Source of the DNA: Gordionus sp. m RMFG-2023
Lineage: Eukaryota; Nematomorpha; Gordioida; Chordodea; Parachordodidae
Reading direction: 5' to 3'
Assembly: GCF_954871325.1 (NCBI RefSeq)
Contig: NC_088776.1
Span: 55,841,301 to 55,905,300 of the forward strand
DNA length: 64,000 nucleotides
How positions within the stretch are numbered: position 1 is the stretch's first letter; every line of letters starts with the position of its first letter. Below the pieces are notes generated by a model. That model ran no database searches and was not told the DNA's origin. It saw only the letters and a list, made by a program, of their open reading frames with translations. The translations under genes and the position numbers were made by a program. Shown here in pieces: positions 51,987 through 64,000 of the stretch.

Positions 51987-52567
51987 AACCTTCTCTTAAA
52001 TGTCTTTTAGCGGGTTCTAGACCGCTTTCCCACGCCCGCCTGTATGAGCTAAAAAAAAATTAAGCATTGGATAAGAAGGTGTGTTACTACAAATTTTAAA
52101 ACAGCTGTCAGGAGGGAAAATTTAAATAATTTATGAGCGAATGAGCAGAACGGCTCATATTAATTAATTATTTGAATATTTTAACAGTTAAGAAAATGTA
52201 TTTAAATGAAATGAATCAGACTGATAATATTTAAACACTGAGAGGGTGGATTGAACAAAATTACAAAGTGAATAAGCTGTGGGTGAAAACAAATTATAAA
52301 TGGGCACGCGGGCAAACGAACAAAACCAGTCCTGGCAGACCTTTACGCTTTATACCATAAACCCTTCTAAATTGGTAACAAATATTAGTTATGTTTTTCA
52401 TTTTTTTTATAAAATGAGTGATTGAAACACGTGATAGTTCTGCCGCACCTCCTCTCAATCTAAACCCCCCCCCCTACCCTCCTAAATTAGGAAACGTAAT
52501 TATATAATCAATCCCCACATGTCTATTTATGATTTAATATAGATATATATTTGGTATACAGTACAAA
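51987..52567. other. Upstream flank of the forkhead gene
   Basis: No exon is supported. A C-run lies at about 52466-52474. TATAGATATATATTTGGTATACAG just upstream of the first ATG could hold a TATA-like promoter or a 3' splice site (TATACAG) of an untranslated exon. Confidence 0.4.
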
Positions 52568-55500
52568 ATGAACATAGATGAGACGAATAGATTGTATCAT
52601 CATTATCAACTCCCTTATCAAATATACGACAAAAATCAAACCAACACGTCCCCGCTTTATTTTCATCCTCCCCCTAACAGTGATCATTGTGAGAGGAGGA
52701 ATCCTCTCTTCTTAGCTAATAATAATCGAGATGATATCATCAGGGATTCATTCGAGTCTGATAATCGTGATAAATCATTTAATTATCTCCTCGGTGGAAC
52801 ATGCTACAAAAATATCCACCAGCATCATCATCAGCTGGTTCGGCATGAAGTGGAGGAGGAGGACAAAAATCGTAACTTCGATTTCCATCAAAACGAGTAC
52901 GATTATTATAACTACCACAACAATAAGAGACAAAATATAAACAATTCTAAGATGGCCGGAAATAACTTAATATACTTGAACAATGGCTTAGCTACTTATT
53001 CCAGAATAGACACGGTGAACTGTTCTAGTTTCAATAATTATTACATTTCTTACCATCATCCGCAGACGATTCCTGATGCCAAAGATTTAATCGCGAACAC
53101 AAATTACGTGTACGATGCTGGTAATGCAAATAGAAATAATCATATGATCGGTATGGAGAGAAATTATCAAGCCGGAAGTTTAAATGCGGGAAATTTTAAG
53201 AATACTGGGAATTATTGTTCCTCTCGCGTTTCAGAATATTGTAAGGACGAGGGTCGATTTGATAGCTATTATTACAACTATGATAAACACTTTTCGAGTA
53301 ATAACAAAAACAATAATTCCAATAGCAATTTTCAAATCGCGAGCCTTAACGACGAACAAGCCCCATGTTACGAAAGGACCATAAAGAGTGTCAAATCTTC
53401 GATAGACCCATTTAAGGAGCCCGTCTCCCAAAACAATTTTTTCAAGGATTTCAATAGCTTCAATCATCTCAACCATTTAAATCAATTGAATTATGGGAAA
53501 TCTGGGGTGGAATGGTTTCCCGAGACCACTGCCACATATCGATTCCATCCCATTACGCCAGACAATCTCACCAAAATGTGCAACAAGAAATATAATTATG
53601 AGATTTGGGATGATAATGACTACGTCAAAGGTGTTGTCAATGGGGAAAATAATTCACTATTCATACCCGACGATAATGTCAGTGGCTCGTTACCGATAGC
53701 TCACGACAAACAGGATCCAAGAGATGTTAGTTCTGCCAATTTTGACGCCGCATTAGACAACGTTAAAGTTTCAACGGAGGAATCTAGTCTGTTAACAGCT
53801 AAAACCGAGGCAGATTCTTGCGGTACTACAACTAAGTGTATCGAAGAATGTAATGGGGTTCATGATGGAGACGGAAACTATCATACATACAATTCTTATT
53901 CGGTATATAAAAATGAGATTTTGTAATAATATAAAGTAATTTCTTTCTCCCATCCCTTTATTAGCCCAAAGAATTCTTTTGATATTTAAAATTTAAAGAA
54001 GTCATATTAATAGAATCCTAACTCTAACCACAAATTTTAATAAATTTATTATTTTTTTAATATATAATTTCAATTGAGATTTGGAACCTTTCAATTTTAG
54101 ATTTACTGTGGGCCATGATAAACTAATTTGACCAAAAATTGTATTAATTACGATAGTAGAGTAACTACCTCTACAAATGTTCACCCTTCTACGAAAAAAT
54201 TCTTGTTTTCCTAAATAAAAAATTTAATTAAAAGTGAAAGAAAAAATTTTACTTTTCAAAAAAAAAAGGTAAACAGAAACTAATTGTCTACTCCAATAAA
54301 TTTATAAGGGGGGGGGGGGGGTCCCCATCTAATAAAGCTCTCCCTTCGTTCTCTCTTCCACAAATTTCTGGAAATTTAATTAGGACATCCCGATAAAATT
54401 TTAAAATAATTTTCGCTACCAACTTTTGCAAATTTTGCATGACAAATCTATATAATATAATAAATTATCGCATTTATAGGTTATTCGTCCAAACTTAATT
54501 TCGTAAAATTTCAATAATAAATTTAATTCTTTTATGAATAATTGAATATGAACGCGCACCCTAAAATGTAATTCGAAAATAAAAAAAACACGGCCAAATT
54601 GCCCGAATTTTACAGCGTGAGTTCCTTTGTCACGTGATGAAATATGATCAGATTTATTTATTTTTTCAAAATAATATATGTCTCGCAGAAAAAAAAAAGA
54701 TTATTAAAAATAAGAAAAATTCTGAATCCACATGGGAAAAAAAAAGTTAACGATCAAGAGATTTATTAAGGTAAACGGAATAGGCAATTATTTCGAACTA
54801 TTTTAACCGTGAACTTTTCAACTAAATATATATGTTAACATTGTTTTTTTTCCGGGAATCTGTTTATTTTTTTTTCAATTTTAAATCATTTTTTGAGCTT
54901 GTTTTTGAAAATTTAAATATCATATTTTAACCTGAAATGTAAGCCGTCATGTTTATATTACCTACCCTATGAATTTTAGACAACTTTTACGTGAAATTTT
55001 AAACTTAATATAATTTATAATAAATTTTCCTTATATTTTTTTTAATATAAATCATATATTGAATCAATAATTCATAAGATATATTCCAAACATGATAGAA
55101 TATATTTCCGGTAAAATCCAATTTTTATATTTAAAAAAAGGCGCTCAAAACATGATTTAAAGTTGTAAAAATAACATATTGACGCTAACATATATACTCT
55201 TAATTTATATTTATTTTACTTAAGACTTTACAAATTTTTTAAAAAAAAATTTACAAAGGGTTTAAATGACAAACTTTTATATAAAATATCTGACAAAATT
55301 GAATTTTAACGTAGGGAAAATTCAAAAAAGCAAAACCCATCTTTTGAATTTCTCTAATTAACCCATTAAGGCAATTTTTTTTAGTATTATTTTAATTTCT
55401 TTTTCTTTATAAACAAAAAAAGACGAAACCACCCTACAGCTACATAGCTCTCATAGCTCTGGCAATCCAACATTCCCCATCTAAAAGAGTAACCTTAAAC

Positions 55501-56094
55501 GGAATTTACAAATTTATCATGGAGAAATTCCCATTTTATAGGGATAATTGTCAAGGATGGCAGAATAGCATCAGGCACAATCTCTCCCTCAATGAATGTT
55601 TCGTTAAAGTGCCATCGGAAAACAGCGAAGAAACAGCAGAGAATAAGAAGTGCTGCATGATGAACCGAAATATGTCTAATTCCGAAAGCCCTATGAATAC
55701 AGATATTTTATATAAAGGTGCCAAAAGGGTTAAAGGTTGCGCGTATAAGAAGAAAAAGGGTGCAGCTTTCTCGTATTCCAATTTTAGTGGTCCGGAAAAT
55801 ATAGCTGACCCCAACGACGTCACGCACACTCTTCAAGATATTAATAGGATTTGCAAGAAAGAAGGACTGAGCGATACGGATAGCTATTTTTGCGAAGATT
55901 CGGGGTTGCCAGCTGAAAATAATGACTCGTCTAAGGGCAGCAGGAATAAAGGTAATAATGGGACTAACATCTATCCCAACAATAACAAAGGAAGTTATTG
56001 GACACTTGATCCTGACAGTTTAAACATGTTTGAAAATGGTAGCTTTCTGAGGAGGAGACGCCGGTTCAAGAAAGCCAAAAAAAATTCAAGCTAA
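52568..56094 (+). CDS. Forkhead transcription factor, FoxC-like, expanded wing 1
   Basis: Winged-helix DNA-binding transcription factor. Model: exon 1 at 52568-53902 (445 residues, rich in Asn, Tyr, His, Asp; no domain recognised), donor TCG|GTATAT, 1,520-bp intron, acceptor AAAAAAAG|ACG, exon 2 at 55423-56094 (223 residues). The join is in phase 0, giving 668 residues. The forkhead domain starts at about residue 447: [29 protein letters not shown], then the recognition helix [12 protein letters not shown] and CFVKVP. It resumes at [10 protein letters not shown] and ends in [10 protein letters not shown]. These strings match FoxC (crocodile) best among classes I know. Between CFVKVP and GSYW are 125 residues where FoxC proteins have about 8. 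The protein stops 6 residues after RRRRRFKK, so it has no C-terminal activation region. Exon 1 could instead be a separate gene. AATAAA at 56302. Confidence 0.85.
53903..55422 (+). other. Intron of the forkhead gene
   Basis: AT-rich, with a poly-G run near 54308-54321 and no recognised element. It starts GTATATAAAA and ends in an A-rich, not pyrimidine-rich, stretch (CTTTATAAACAAAAAAAG). Confidence 0.65.
55615..55989 (+). other. 125-residue insertion in forkhead wing 1
   Basis: The stretch codes for residues 510-634 of the deduced protein. It is continuous in frame with both halves of the forkhead domain and is rich in Ser, Asn, Glu and Lys (for example [40 protein letters not shown]). Its base composition and codon choice look exonic rather than intronic. 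One in-frame cryptic intron is conceivable (AAAG|GTGCCA at 55717 to ACAAAG at 55990), but removing it would still leave about 34 extra residues. Confidence 0.75.
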
Positions 56095-57119
56095 CAGAGT
56101 TTGGAGGGGATGGGGTAGGGGATAATGTAACAAAATCTTATATAACATAAAGAAATAGGTTCCTAGTGAGATTTTCTGTCAAATTGATTCATGTAAATTT
56201 ATTGGATTATATTATATTATATTTCTCTTTTGAAAACTTTGGTGATATATCGGTGATTTTATAAATGATTTATATAATTATGAACTATATTTTTCTAAGA
56301 AAATAAAAAAAAATGTTTAGTTTATAACTAAAATTTGATTTGTTATAACTCTGCAGGCGGGTAAGCGGGAATTCGCTAAGAGGTAGAAGGAGGGGGATGG
56401 TAATTAAATTCTTTTAAAAAATTTATTCTAAGAGTTATTTAAAAATATCTTAAGTTTCATAAATTAATCAAGACACAAGTGACTATAAAATATTGACAAT
56501 TTATACCAAACGCATAATCGCAAAAATGACTTGTTTTTATAAATATCATTTTAAGATAGTCAAAATTTTGCAAATATTTGAATCAATTTTCCAACATAAA
56601 ACTTATACTTTAAAAAAATTTTTTATTAAAATTTCCTTTCCTAGTGAGTATATATTAACATTATTCAAAAATATTAATGAAATGGGAAAATTTTAATTAA
56701 AGAGATAGAAATATAAAACGGTAATTTCTTTTATCGTTATGATTATTTCTACTTATATCTAATATGATTATTTTATCAAATTCGAAATTATTAGTGAGTT
56801 AGGAATTATTAGGTATCTTTTATTAATATTTTAATTATTAATAAATATCTAGAATTTTTAAATATTCTTCATTTTTACTTCCATTTTATAGAACAGAAGA
56901 AATGGAAATACAAAAGTTAAATAAGGCTGAGCATGAAAAAAATGAACAATTACAAATTGAAGAGAAAAAAAAATGGTAAAGGTAGGTAGCATATTTATGA
57001 AATCGTTAAAAAAAAATTTATTGATTAAATTATTTATGTTTGTAGTTTAGGGGAGATGTGGTTCCTTGCTCTTTGAATATTCTTTCTTACTTTTTATGTT
57101 TCTGAGGTTTGATTATTAA

Positions 57120-57265
57120 CAATTTGATAGATTAGCTCAAACAACCCGGCCGAAGGCCGAGAGAAAGCTGGCGGGAGGCCTTTAAAGAGGATTTGGGCGA
57201 AGGCCCACCCCCAAAATAAATCCCCCTTTCTCCCTTCTCCATAAGAAAATCCTGGATACGCCACT
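57120..57265. mobile_element. Unassigned transposon end
   Basis: A locally GC-rich block (CCGGCCGAAGGCCGAGAG, GGCGGGAGGCC) ends in ATCCTGGATACGCCACTG. The reverse complement of that string, CAGTGGCGTATCCAGGAT, is a common transposon terminus. No partner end was found. Confidence 0.4.
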
Positions 57266-57948
57266 GTCTTATACACAAATTCTAAAATAAATTGATGATA
57301 AAATATTATATGTTTTATGTTGGCGTCAATGTGTTTTAAAGGCAATATTTTATTTATTCAACATTAGCATTTGTTGAGGGCGTAATTTTTTGTAAATTTT
57401 AAAAAAATCTGAATTTTACTACTCCATCATGTTTGAAATACTTACCCTCTGATTTTCAGACAATTTTTTCATTAAATTTTGAACTTATTATAATTTATAT
57501 TAGTTTTTACATAAATTATACCTAGCTCAAAGGGGCAAAATTGTCTACAATTCATAAGATAGGTATATTAAACATGATCAAATACATTTCCGGTAAAATC
57601 AGATTTTTCAAATTTAAAAAAACGCGCCCAATAAATGATTTAATGTTGAAAAAATAGCAAATAACCGGAAAAAAAACATTTATGCTGGAGAAAAAAAAAC
57701 TTTGTAAAAAATATATAAATTTTTTGAGCATTTAAAATTTGATTATATAAATTAAAATTATTGAAAATATAGATTAATGCACAAAAATATTCTTAAGAAT
57801 TATCGCATGTATATAACCATACAAAAGTGTTCATGAAGAAAATATTAAAAAATGGGGAAAAAATATAAGAAGCACATATTATAAATTTATAATTGTATCT
57901 CTGGGATTGAGCTATTTGAATAATTTCATCAGTTTTGGTGTCAACTCC

Positions 57949-57952
<4 letters not shown>

Positions 57953-57981
<29 letters not shown>
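57953..57981. repeat. (TA)n microsatellite
   Basis: About 14 TA units in tandem. Confidence 0.9.
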
Positions 57982-57983
<2 letters not shown>

Positions 57984-59019
57984 AGAAGGGCTAAAACCAA
58001 TTCCCTCTATTTTTTGATGTAGTACATCTCTGTAATATTGTTAAAAGGCTCGTATATATAGCCAATTTTTTAAAAATGGTTGATTCAATATTTTATCCAC
58101 AAATATTACGTAAGTCTAAAAAAAAATTAAATTCGCTGATTTAAAAAATCGGATATTTGTACATTAGCACAATTCGTCCCAAAGTGGCTCGTCAATAAAA
58201 TTTTATAGGGTGTTCAGTATAGGTTTTTGGCGTAGCTAAAGTTGTAGTTTAACTACCTGATCAAATACGTAATAAATTTTCTCAAGGTTTGCATAAAATT
58301 GCGAAATTCGGTGCCGATCCAGAAAGTAATTTTGCCCAAATGGGTTGGCTACTTAGCACAAGTTGCCTGGCTTGTTTATTTTTTTATCCCAACCTGCTCA
58401 TAAATCTTTTTTTTCTTTCATGGCTAGGTAACCCTGACTTCCAACAACCAGTTAGGGCGAATTTGCGGCTAAATATAGAAAAATTAACGTAAAATTATTA
58501 TAATCATATTTTGTATACCTTCGCCGTTAATTCGCGGTAATTGTGATTCAGAGTAAGGCTCAATATTTTTTTTTCACCTCATCCAATTCGAGGCAGGGTT
58601 TCAGGCCCTAAAATGGCAGAATTTGTTTCAAAGATACATTGAAATATTCTAGAAATTTTACATGCATCGGGGAACAAATACGCTCCATAAATATCTTAGA
58701 ATAATTTTATATTGTAACAGCCAAATTAACTATAGCGCTAACTTCAATTTTTTATTATATTTTTGGTATCGTTTTTCATCAACTTTAGAGTTAAAATTAA
58801 TATGAAATAAAGTCGTTAGAAAAATCTTGTCTCGACCATAAATATTATCCTAATGTACAAGGATCTGAAATAAATAAAAAATTGATCGTTATTTTTTAAA
58901 GAACAATTAAAATACCTTCTTTAAGTCTTTATGGAAGTTGTCAGTAAAAAAAATTTATACCTTTTTATAAATTACTTTATATTTATTTTTTCTCAGATAT
59001 CTTTCAGGTAATGGTTGTT

Positions 59020-59175
59020 AAGGGACTCGATTTTTAAAATCGAGTAGCCAAATATTTCAGCCAAAAAAAAAATTATGCAAGCCTGGAGATCTTGCCAATA
59101 AGTGGCGGGAAAGTTTGGACATCTATTATTGAAATCTCGTAATATTATTTTGGCTATCGACTAAAACGAGAGGGG
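59020..59175. repeat. Fold-back repeat, family member 5
   Basis: The order GATTTTTAAAATCGAGTAGCC, AATATTTCAGCC, ATTATGCAAGCCTGGAGATCTTGCC, GACATCTATTATTGAAATCTCG, TTTTGGCTATCGACTAAAAC matches the 34905 copy. A more degraded piece lies near 58060-58160 (TTTTTTAAAAATGGTTGATTCAATATTTTATCCACAAATATTACG). Confidence 0.5.
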
Positions 59176-59204
59176 TCAAAATAATTTAAATTTATTTTTT
59201 TGGA

Positions 59205-59290
59205 TATCAGCCCAGCAACAGTTTTGCAAAAAAAGGCAAGTCCGGGTTTTATCTTCCCGGATTTTAATCCGGGTATGCAGATCCCTGATC
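59205..59290 (-). mobile_element. hAT-like element end
   Basis: CCGGATTTTAATCCGGGTATGCAGATCCCTGATC ends in the inverted AGGGATCTGCAT-type terminus of the hAT-like elements described above. The opposite end was not located. Confidence 0.4.
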
Positions 59291-60734
59291 TTTTAATCAT
59301 CATTTCCTAATATTTCCAAAATCGGAAAAAAAATGTTTATAGTAGCAACATTCAGAATCGCTTTCTTCCTGAAGAGTTTCATTGATATTCATGAATTTAA
59401 ATAAGGCCTCATTTACATTAAGCGTGGTATGCTCAAGCAATTGGAAATTAATCGCTGCGTGTTTTATAGCAAAACAAAGGGATAATTTTATAAATTTAAG
59501 CTTCAAAGTTAGAATCACAGAAAATGTTTGCCCAAATATAAGTTGATTTCGATTTTATTCCTTATTATGTGTTAATTGGAGCAGGCTGAAAATTCCTCGT
59601 AACCCAACTGTAAGCTTGAATCCAAAAAAATTCAACAATGAATTGTAATTAGGGATATAGAAATTTGCCCTACTTCCCCCAATTTTTAATTTGTTTATCA
59701 AATAATCAGGATTTTTATCATATTTTAGAACACTATTTTTTTTTGGTTCATATTTATGTTTTGTTTTTGTATATTGGTACATTTTAGATAATGTGATAAT
59801 AGCTCACTCTAGTAATGTTCATCAGAAGATAATTTTTTATTGTGAAATATATTTAATTTAACAATAACTGAAATAAGGATAAGGATTAAAGGTTAAAGAG
59901 ATATAGGATAGGGTAAAACTTCCTCTTCCAATTCAACTAATGATGTAAATTTCTGAAAAAATAATTTAATAAAATATATTGATTTCACAACAGCCATTTT
60001 TATGTTAAATTGCCATCTTCCATGATGCAACATATATTAAGAAATTATATCAAACTTTATAAACAGCAAAAATTTGTTAAACAGTGAACAACAAAGGATT
60101 AAAAATATATTAACCAAAAGATAAAATAAAAATATGACCCTTATTAATGATGAGTGGACAAATAAATGAGTGAAATGCATTATAAAATACCCATTTTCTA
60201 TAAATTAATTGAAACAGGGATCAATATGCATACAGGTATTTATTAATAAATAGGAAACACAAAAATTTGCTAAGGGATAATGGAAGTAATGAAGAAAGCC
60301 TGGACACTTGTAAGAAAATGTCTAATTATCAAATCCATTGTCTGCACATTGACAGGGTTGTCAGATAGAAAATTTCAAATTGCTGGATAAATTGGTATTT
60401 TGAGGGTTGAAATATGAAAATTGAGGTGGAAATATAAAAATGGCCCACAAAGTGTCGACCTTCAGTCAGGATTTATATTGGCTTAGTTATCCCCCTATTA
60501 ATTCTTATAATTACTTTATATAAATACTAACAAAGTTGGTAATGTTTTATAATTTCAAAATAAGTAATATTTTTGAAAATAGATTATATTTAGTATTATT
60601 TTCTACTTCTTTGTGTAGAGTTACTTTATTTATACTATATATAAAAGAATTTAAACGTGATAATTAAGTGCCTAGCCCTATTATGTTATACACAAATAAA
60701 TTTACAAACTAGACATGTTTTTTGAATTATTTTA

Positions 60735-61310
60735 TAAAAAATATTTAAGGCCGTGCTTGAAAAATTAGGCCCAATGCAGATCACTAGTTAAAATGCTAAA
60801 AGAAAAAAAACGTGTAGGAGAAAAATTTATCAAAAAAAAATTTTAAAAAAAATTTCCCCATTTTTTTCTCATTTAGTGCCAAGAAATTTGCATGCCTAAA
60901 TCAGATGTATAAGTTTTTTGGGTATAATAAAATTTTGTTGATTTAACCAGTTCATTGAAGGTTGTGGTAAGGAGAAAGTGAAATACATCCTGATTATTAT
61001 ATAGGTTATAATTTTATAGGGAATAATCACACAATAATTTGAGTTTAGGATATGATGTTTACTGAGAGTCAGATCAGAATATTGAGTTATATATGAGTCA
61101 GAATATTCATAGTTTCGATACCAACCATTTTTATAAAAAAAAAATTCAGCCAATATTTTTTAGTTAATAATGATGATTAAAATATCTATTTTTAAAATTT
61201 ATGGCCATATTTTAAAAAAAAATTCAGTCCTAGCCAGTTATATTTAAAAAAATTAAAATATGGCCCAGCCCATGTACCCATGCCTGCAGGTCTCTGATAT
61301 TAATCTATAT
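60735..61310. mobile_element. Two hAT-like right ends
   Basis: GGCCCAATGCAGATCACTA (about 60755-60776) and GGCCCAGCCCATGTACCCATGCCTGCAGGTCTCTGATA (about 61262-61300) both have the GCAGnTCnCTnA terminus of the hAT-like family. They lie in the same orientation, with no left ends recognised. They look like truncated copies. Confidence 0.4.
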
Positions 61311-61559
61311 ATTTTTTTAAAACATGAAAAAAATCAATATTGATTGACATGTAAAACAATTTTTTAAAGAAAATTTCCCAGAAAATTATACAATGTAATT
61401 AAATGTTGCGAACTATAGATCAAATAACTCATGATAAAGTACTATAAATTAATAATTTTATTATATGTTTGGCAACATTAATAATAAAACATTATATTAA
61501 TAGAAATAAATTATTGTATTTGATAAAAATATTGATCTTCAAATATGCATCATTTTTCT

Positions 61560-62392
61560 TTACATAGGAGCTCTACCTCTTCCAAAACCACCTCTCTAGA
61601 TGTGTAAAATAAAATATAATAGCTTTCAGTACATTTAAAATTATGCTAACACATAAAAAAAAACATATACAAATGGTTTACATATTCTAAAGGAGTTGAA
61701 CCAGGGCCAGCATCTGCCTTTTTGTCCATTCCCATATCTTTTAAACAATAATTTAAAAAGAATATATACACATCTAAGAATATAAAATATTTAGAACAAT
61801 TAAGTGCAATAAAAAAATATTTGTTATTTAAAATATTGCAATAATATCCAATTTTATGTTTACCAGCTTTCCTGTAGGCATCTTTTTCAGAAGGCATTTG
61901 GTCTCCTTCTAAAAAATATATGTATAATGTATATTTATACTGAAAAACAATTATCAGATTATTTTCCTTGAATTATGATCATGTGTATCAAAATTTTGTA
62001 TTCATCATTTAAATTATATTAAAAAAACATTATTAAACCTTTTGGTCGCATGTCAGTTCTCGTAGCCCGTTTAAGGGTAACTGGAATAATTTCTGGAGGG
62101 AGATGCAAATATTCTCTCAGATATTGTATACCATCATTTGTTAGATACCAGTAATAATGATGCCATGCAAACTGTTCTGTTACATATCCTCGAGATTTTA
62201 ATGACTTAATTATGAAACTAAAATATTATGATATACATTTGATATTACTTGTAATGCTTTAATAACTTGGAGATTAGGAACATTTTCTATATTTGGGTGC
62301 TTAGGAGCATGAAAATCTTTCTTAGCAACCATAACTCCTTCCTTGAATAAATACTCATATATTAAATGTCTATTCTTTTTGGGCATTAACAT
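61560..62392 (-). CDS. RPS10: 40S ribosomal protein S10 (eS10)
   Basis: eS10 sits in the head of the 40S subunit near the mRNA entry side. Minus-strand exons: 62249-62392, 62039-62204, 61864-61908, 61682-61737, 61560-61595, all GT-AG and in phase, giving 148 residues (human 165). The N-terminal winged-helix domain is near-complete: [39 protein letters not shown], then [40 protein letters not shown]. The tail keeps [17 protein letters not shown] and a final [11 protein letters not shown] with the family's Arg/Gly motif. The start is the conserved ML(M/I)PK methionine. The middle of the tail is shorter than in vertebrates. A possible AATAAA (minus) lies about 100 nt downstream, at 61457-61462. 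Confidence 0.96.
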
Positions 62393-64000
62393 CTTAGAGG
62401 CTTGTTTAGGAAGTATAACAAAATGTAGAATAAATTTTAACTCCTCTAAAAATAATAATATTTAATATTTATATAATAGGTATATTATATATTCGATTCG
62501 GTGTCGTTCTGGTTTGTCAGTTTTTTTATTTTTACCTTTATAAAAAATTTATATAGGAGTTATTTACATTTTTTAAATAATTTTATTTTAGCCGTTTAAT
62601 TTTAAAATATTATTGTTTGTTTTTTATATATTAAGATATATAAAACTTTTAAAGAATAAAAATATATTGTTATTCAAGAAATGAATTAGCATGACGTAGT
62701 CAGCGCTTAAATTATAACAAGATCTGAAATTAATACATACTTATATGGATACCTCCAGAATAATATTGAAACTAATATAACACTCTGTTACCATTTTTAG
62801 ACACTGTTTTATATAATGAACTAATAAGAAAAAATTTCCTAACCAAATAAACAATTCTTGGAAAAGAGAATATAAACGACCCCAAATCAAAAAGTATATG
62901 GTGGTTAGAGCTTCCTCTTAAATGACATGATGGAAGCTAGATAATTAATTGAAAAAAAAATTGTGAAATTTTAAATTTCTAAAAGATTATCTTCCATTTT
63001 TAATAATATATAAACAACTACACAGTTGACCATTATTGCTTATAAAATAGGCAATCATATGCTCTCAGCATCTGTAATAATAATCTTAAATTACATAGCC
63101 AGACAAATAATAGATGCTGGTTTATTAGCAGTCATAGCCATGATACTCACTAATTAACTTATATCAGAATTTATTATGCTAGATAAATTGATAAAACAAA
63201 AACACTAAAAATCTTTAGAAGAAATTATGCAACATGATAAAAGAAATTAATTAAGATTTTATATATTATTGTCGCACCACCTCTAGTTGGTATATTATAT
63301 CTTAAAATAGTAGTAGTTTGTAATAATATCAAAAATATACTAGTATTAAAAATTTAACTCAAAACTGTTTTTCAAATAAGAAAAAAATAGCCTTCCTAAA
63401 AACATGTAAAAAAGAGAAGAAAAGTTATCTAATTTATTACATCCATTCTGGGATAAATAATAATATGTTACATTTTTATAAATATTTCTAAATAAATATA
63501 TGACGTTAAATATTTAAAAGCAATTTATTACTTATATTTATTATCAAATGCATTTATTAGTAAAATTTATTAAAATATTAACTGTAATATATTATATAAC
63601 TGTCAAATACGTCTGTAAAAGTAATATTTAACCTTATCTTATCTTTTATAACCAATTATATCTAATAGAGGATTATAAACTATATGTTTACTTACTTTTT
63701 ATAAATAAATCTCTTATACTTATTTGGATTTGGACCTTGTAAATAATTTTAAGAAGAGGCATGGTAATTAAATTTAAATATCAATAATATAGTTAATTAT
63801 TGATTTTGAACTCGGCTAATTAGAATATTAAATTTGTTAATTTTTAATTAATATTTATTTAATTAGGGTTATATAATAATTTAAATAATAAAAGTCAATA
63901 AAGCTTCAACTGTTAATGCTAAATTAATATGATATTAATATTCTATTTTTAACACAGAATTTGATTGCAAGCTGACATAGTGAAAATATAATTTATAAGT
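62393..64000. other. Upstream flank of RPS10, no gene found
   Basis: AT-rich and presumably includes the RPS10 promoter and any untranslated first exon. A possible short minus-strand exon near 63740 (GPNPNKYKRFIYKK before a good GTAAGT donor) could not be linked to any protein and is not called. Confidence 0.45.

Larger units (their letters stand above)
56095..61559. other. Repeat-rich AT region, no gene found
   Basis: Holds transposon ends (57120-57265, 59205-59290, 60735-60775, 61245-61305), a (TA)n run at 57953-57981 and a fold-back repeat near 59020-59175. Open frames at 59300-59518, 59555-59782 and 60896-61153 (all minus) show no recognisable domain. The first two may be transposon debris. 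Confidence 0.5.

Noticed and set aside
55718-55990. Cryptic in-frame intron inside the forkhead insertion
   Set aside because: Composition is exonic, and removing it would still leave a wing much longer than normal; kept as a caveat rather than as the model.
59300-59782. Minus-strand frames possibly from a hAT transposase
   Set aside because: No conserved transposase motif could be identified; only the nearby element end supports transposon debris.
63700-63760. Possible minus-strand exon reading GPNPNKYKRFIYKK with a GTAAGT donor
   Set aside because: Too short, no partner exon in phase and no recognised protein.

Overview
The window is eukaryotic and animal. It is very AT-rich outside exons, with long T and A runs and repeated poly-G/poly-C tracts. 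Exons are visibly more GC-rich and are joined by many short GT-AG introns. Three genes are metazoan orthologues recognised from protein sequence: a TMEM131 family gene, PSME3IP1 (NIP30/FAM192A) and ribosomal protein S10. A fourth is a forkhead (FoxC-like) factor. I see no bacterial operon features. A minor-spliceosome intron and a P-element relative are present. I could not place the animal in a phylum.

Layout. 1-5.3 kb: mostly featureless AT-rich DNA with one old retroelement remnant and one P-like MITE. 5.3-21.8 kb (+): TMEM131 orthologue, 38 exons traced; the signal-peptide exon(s) were not found. Its introns hold a 702-bp hAT-type MITE and a decayed second one. 23.2-26.5 kb (-): complete six-exon PSME3IP1 orthologue with a U12-type AT-AC intron and a 315-bp hAT MITE in another intron. 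27.2-33.0 kb: a P-element-like transposon with matching inverted ends and an 8-bp near-duplicate target site, carrying the C-terminal part of a THAP9/P transposase, with a LINE nested in its right half. 33-52.5 kb: repeat-rich DNA with P-like MITEs, fold-back repeats, hAT elements (one keeping the transposase dimerisation domain), a GAAA array, a retroelement remnant and one doubtful small gene. 52.6-56.1 kb (+): two-exon forkhead gene. 56.1-61.5 kb: repeats only. 61.56-62.39 kb (-): complete five-exon RPS10. 62.4-64 kb: nothing assigned.

The host genes are not a functional cluster. They cover ER export of secretory cargo (TMEM131), nuclear proteasome activator regulation (PSME3IP1), transcription (forkhead) and translation (RPS10).

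The most interesting points are: (1) a forkhead DNA-binding domain whose wing 1 is expanded by about 117 residues and which sits at the extreme C-terminus after a 445-residue Asn/Tyr/His-rich exon; (2) a textbook U12 AT-AC intron; (3) a P-element superfamily with several MITE derivatives that share target-site duplications and a conserved subterminal motif. All exon models were made by eye from homology and phase; no alignment or RNA evidence was available.
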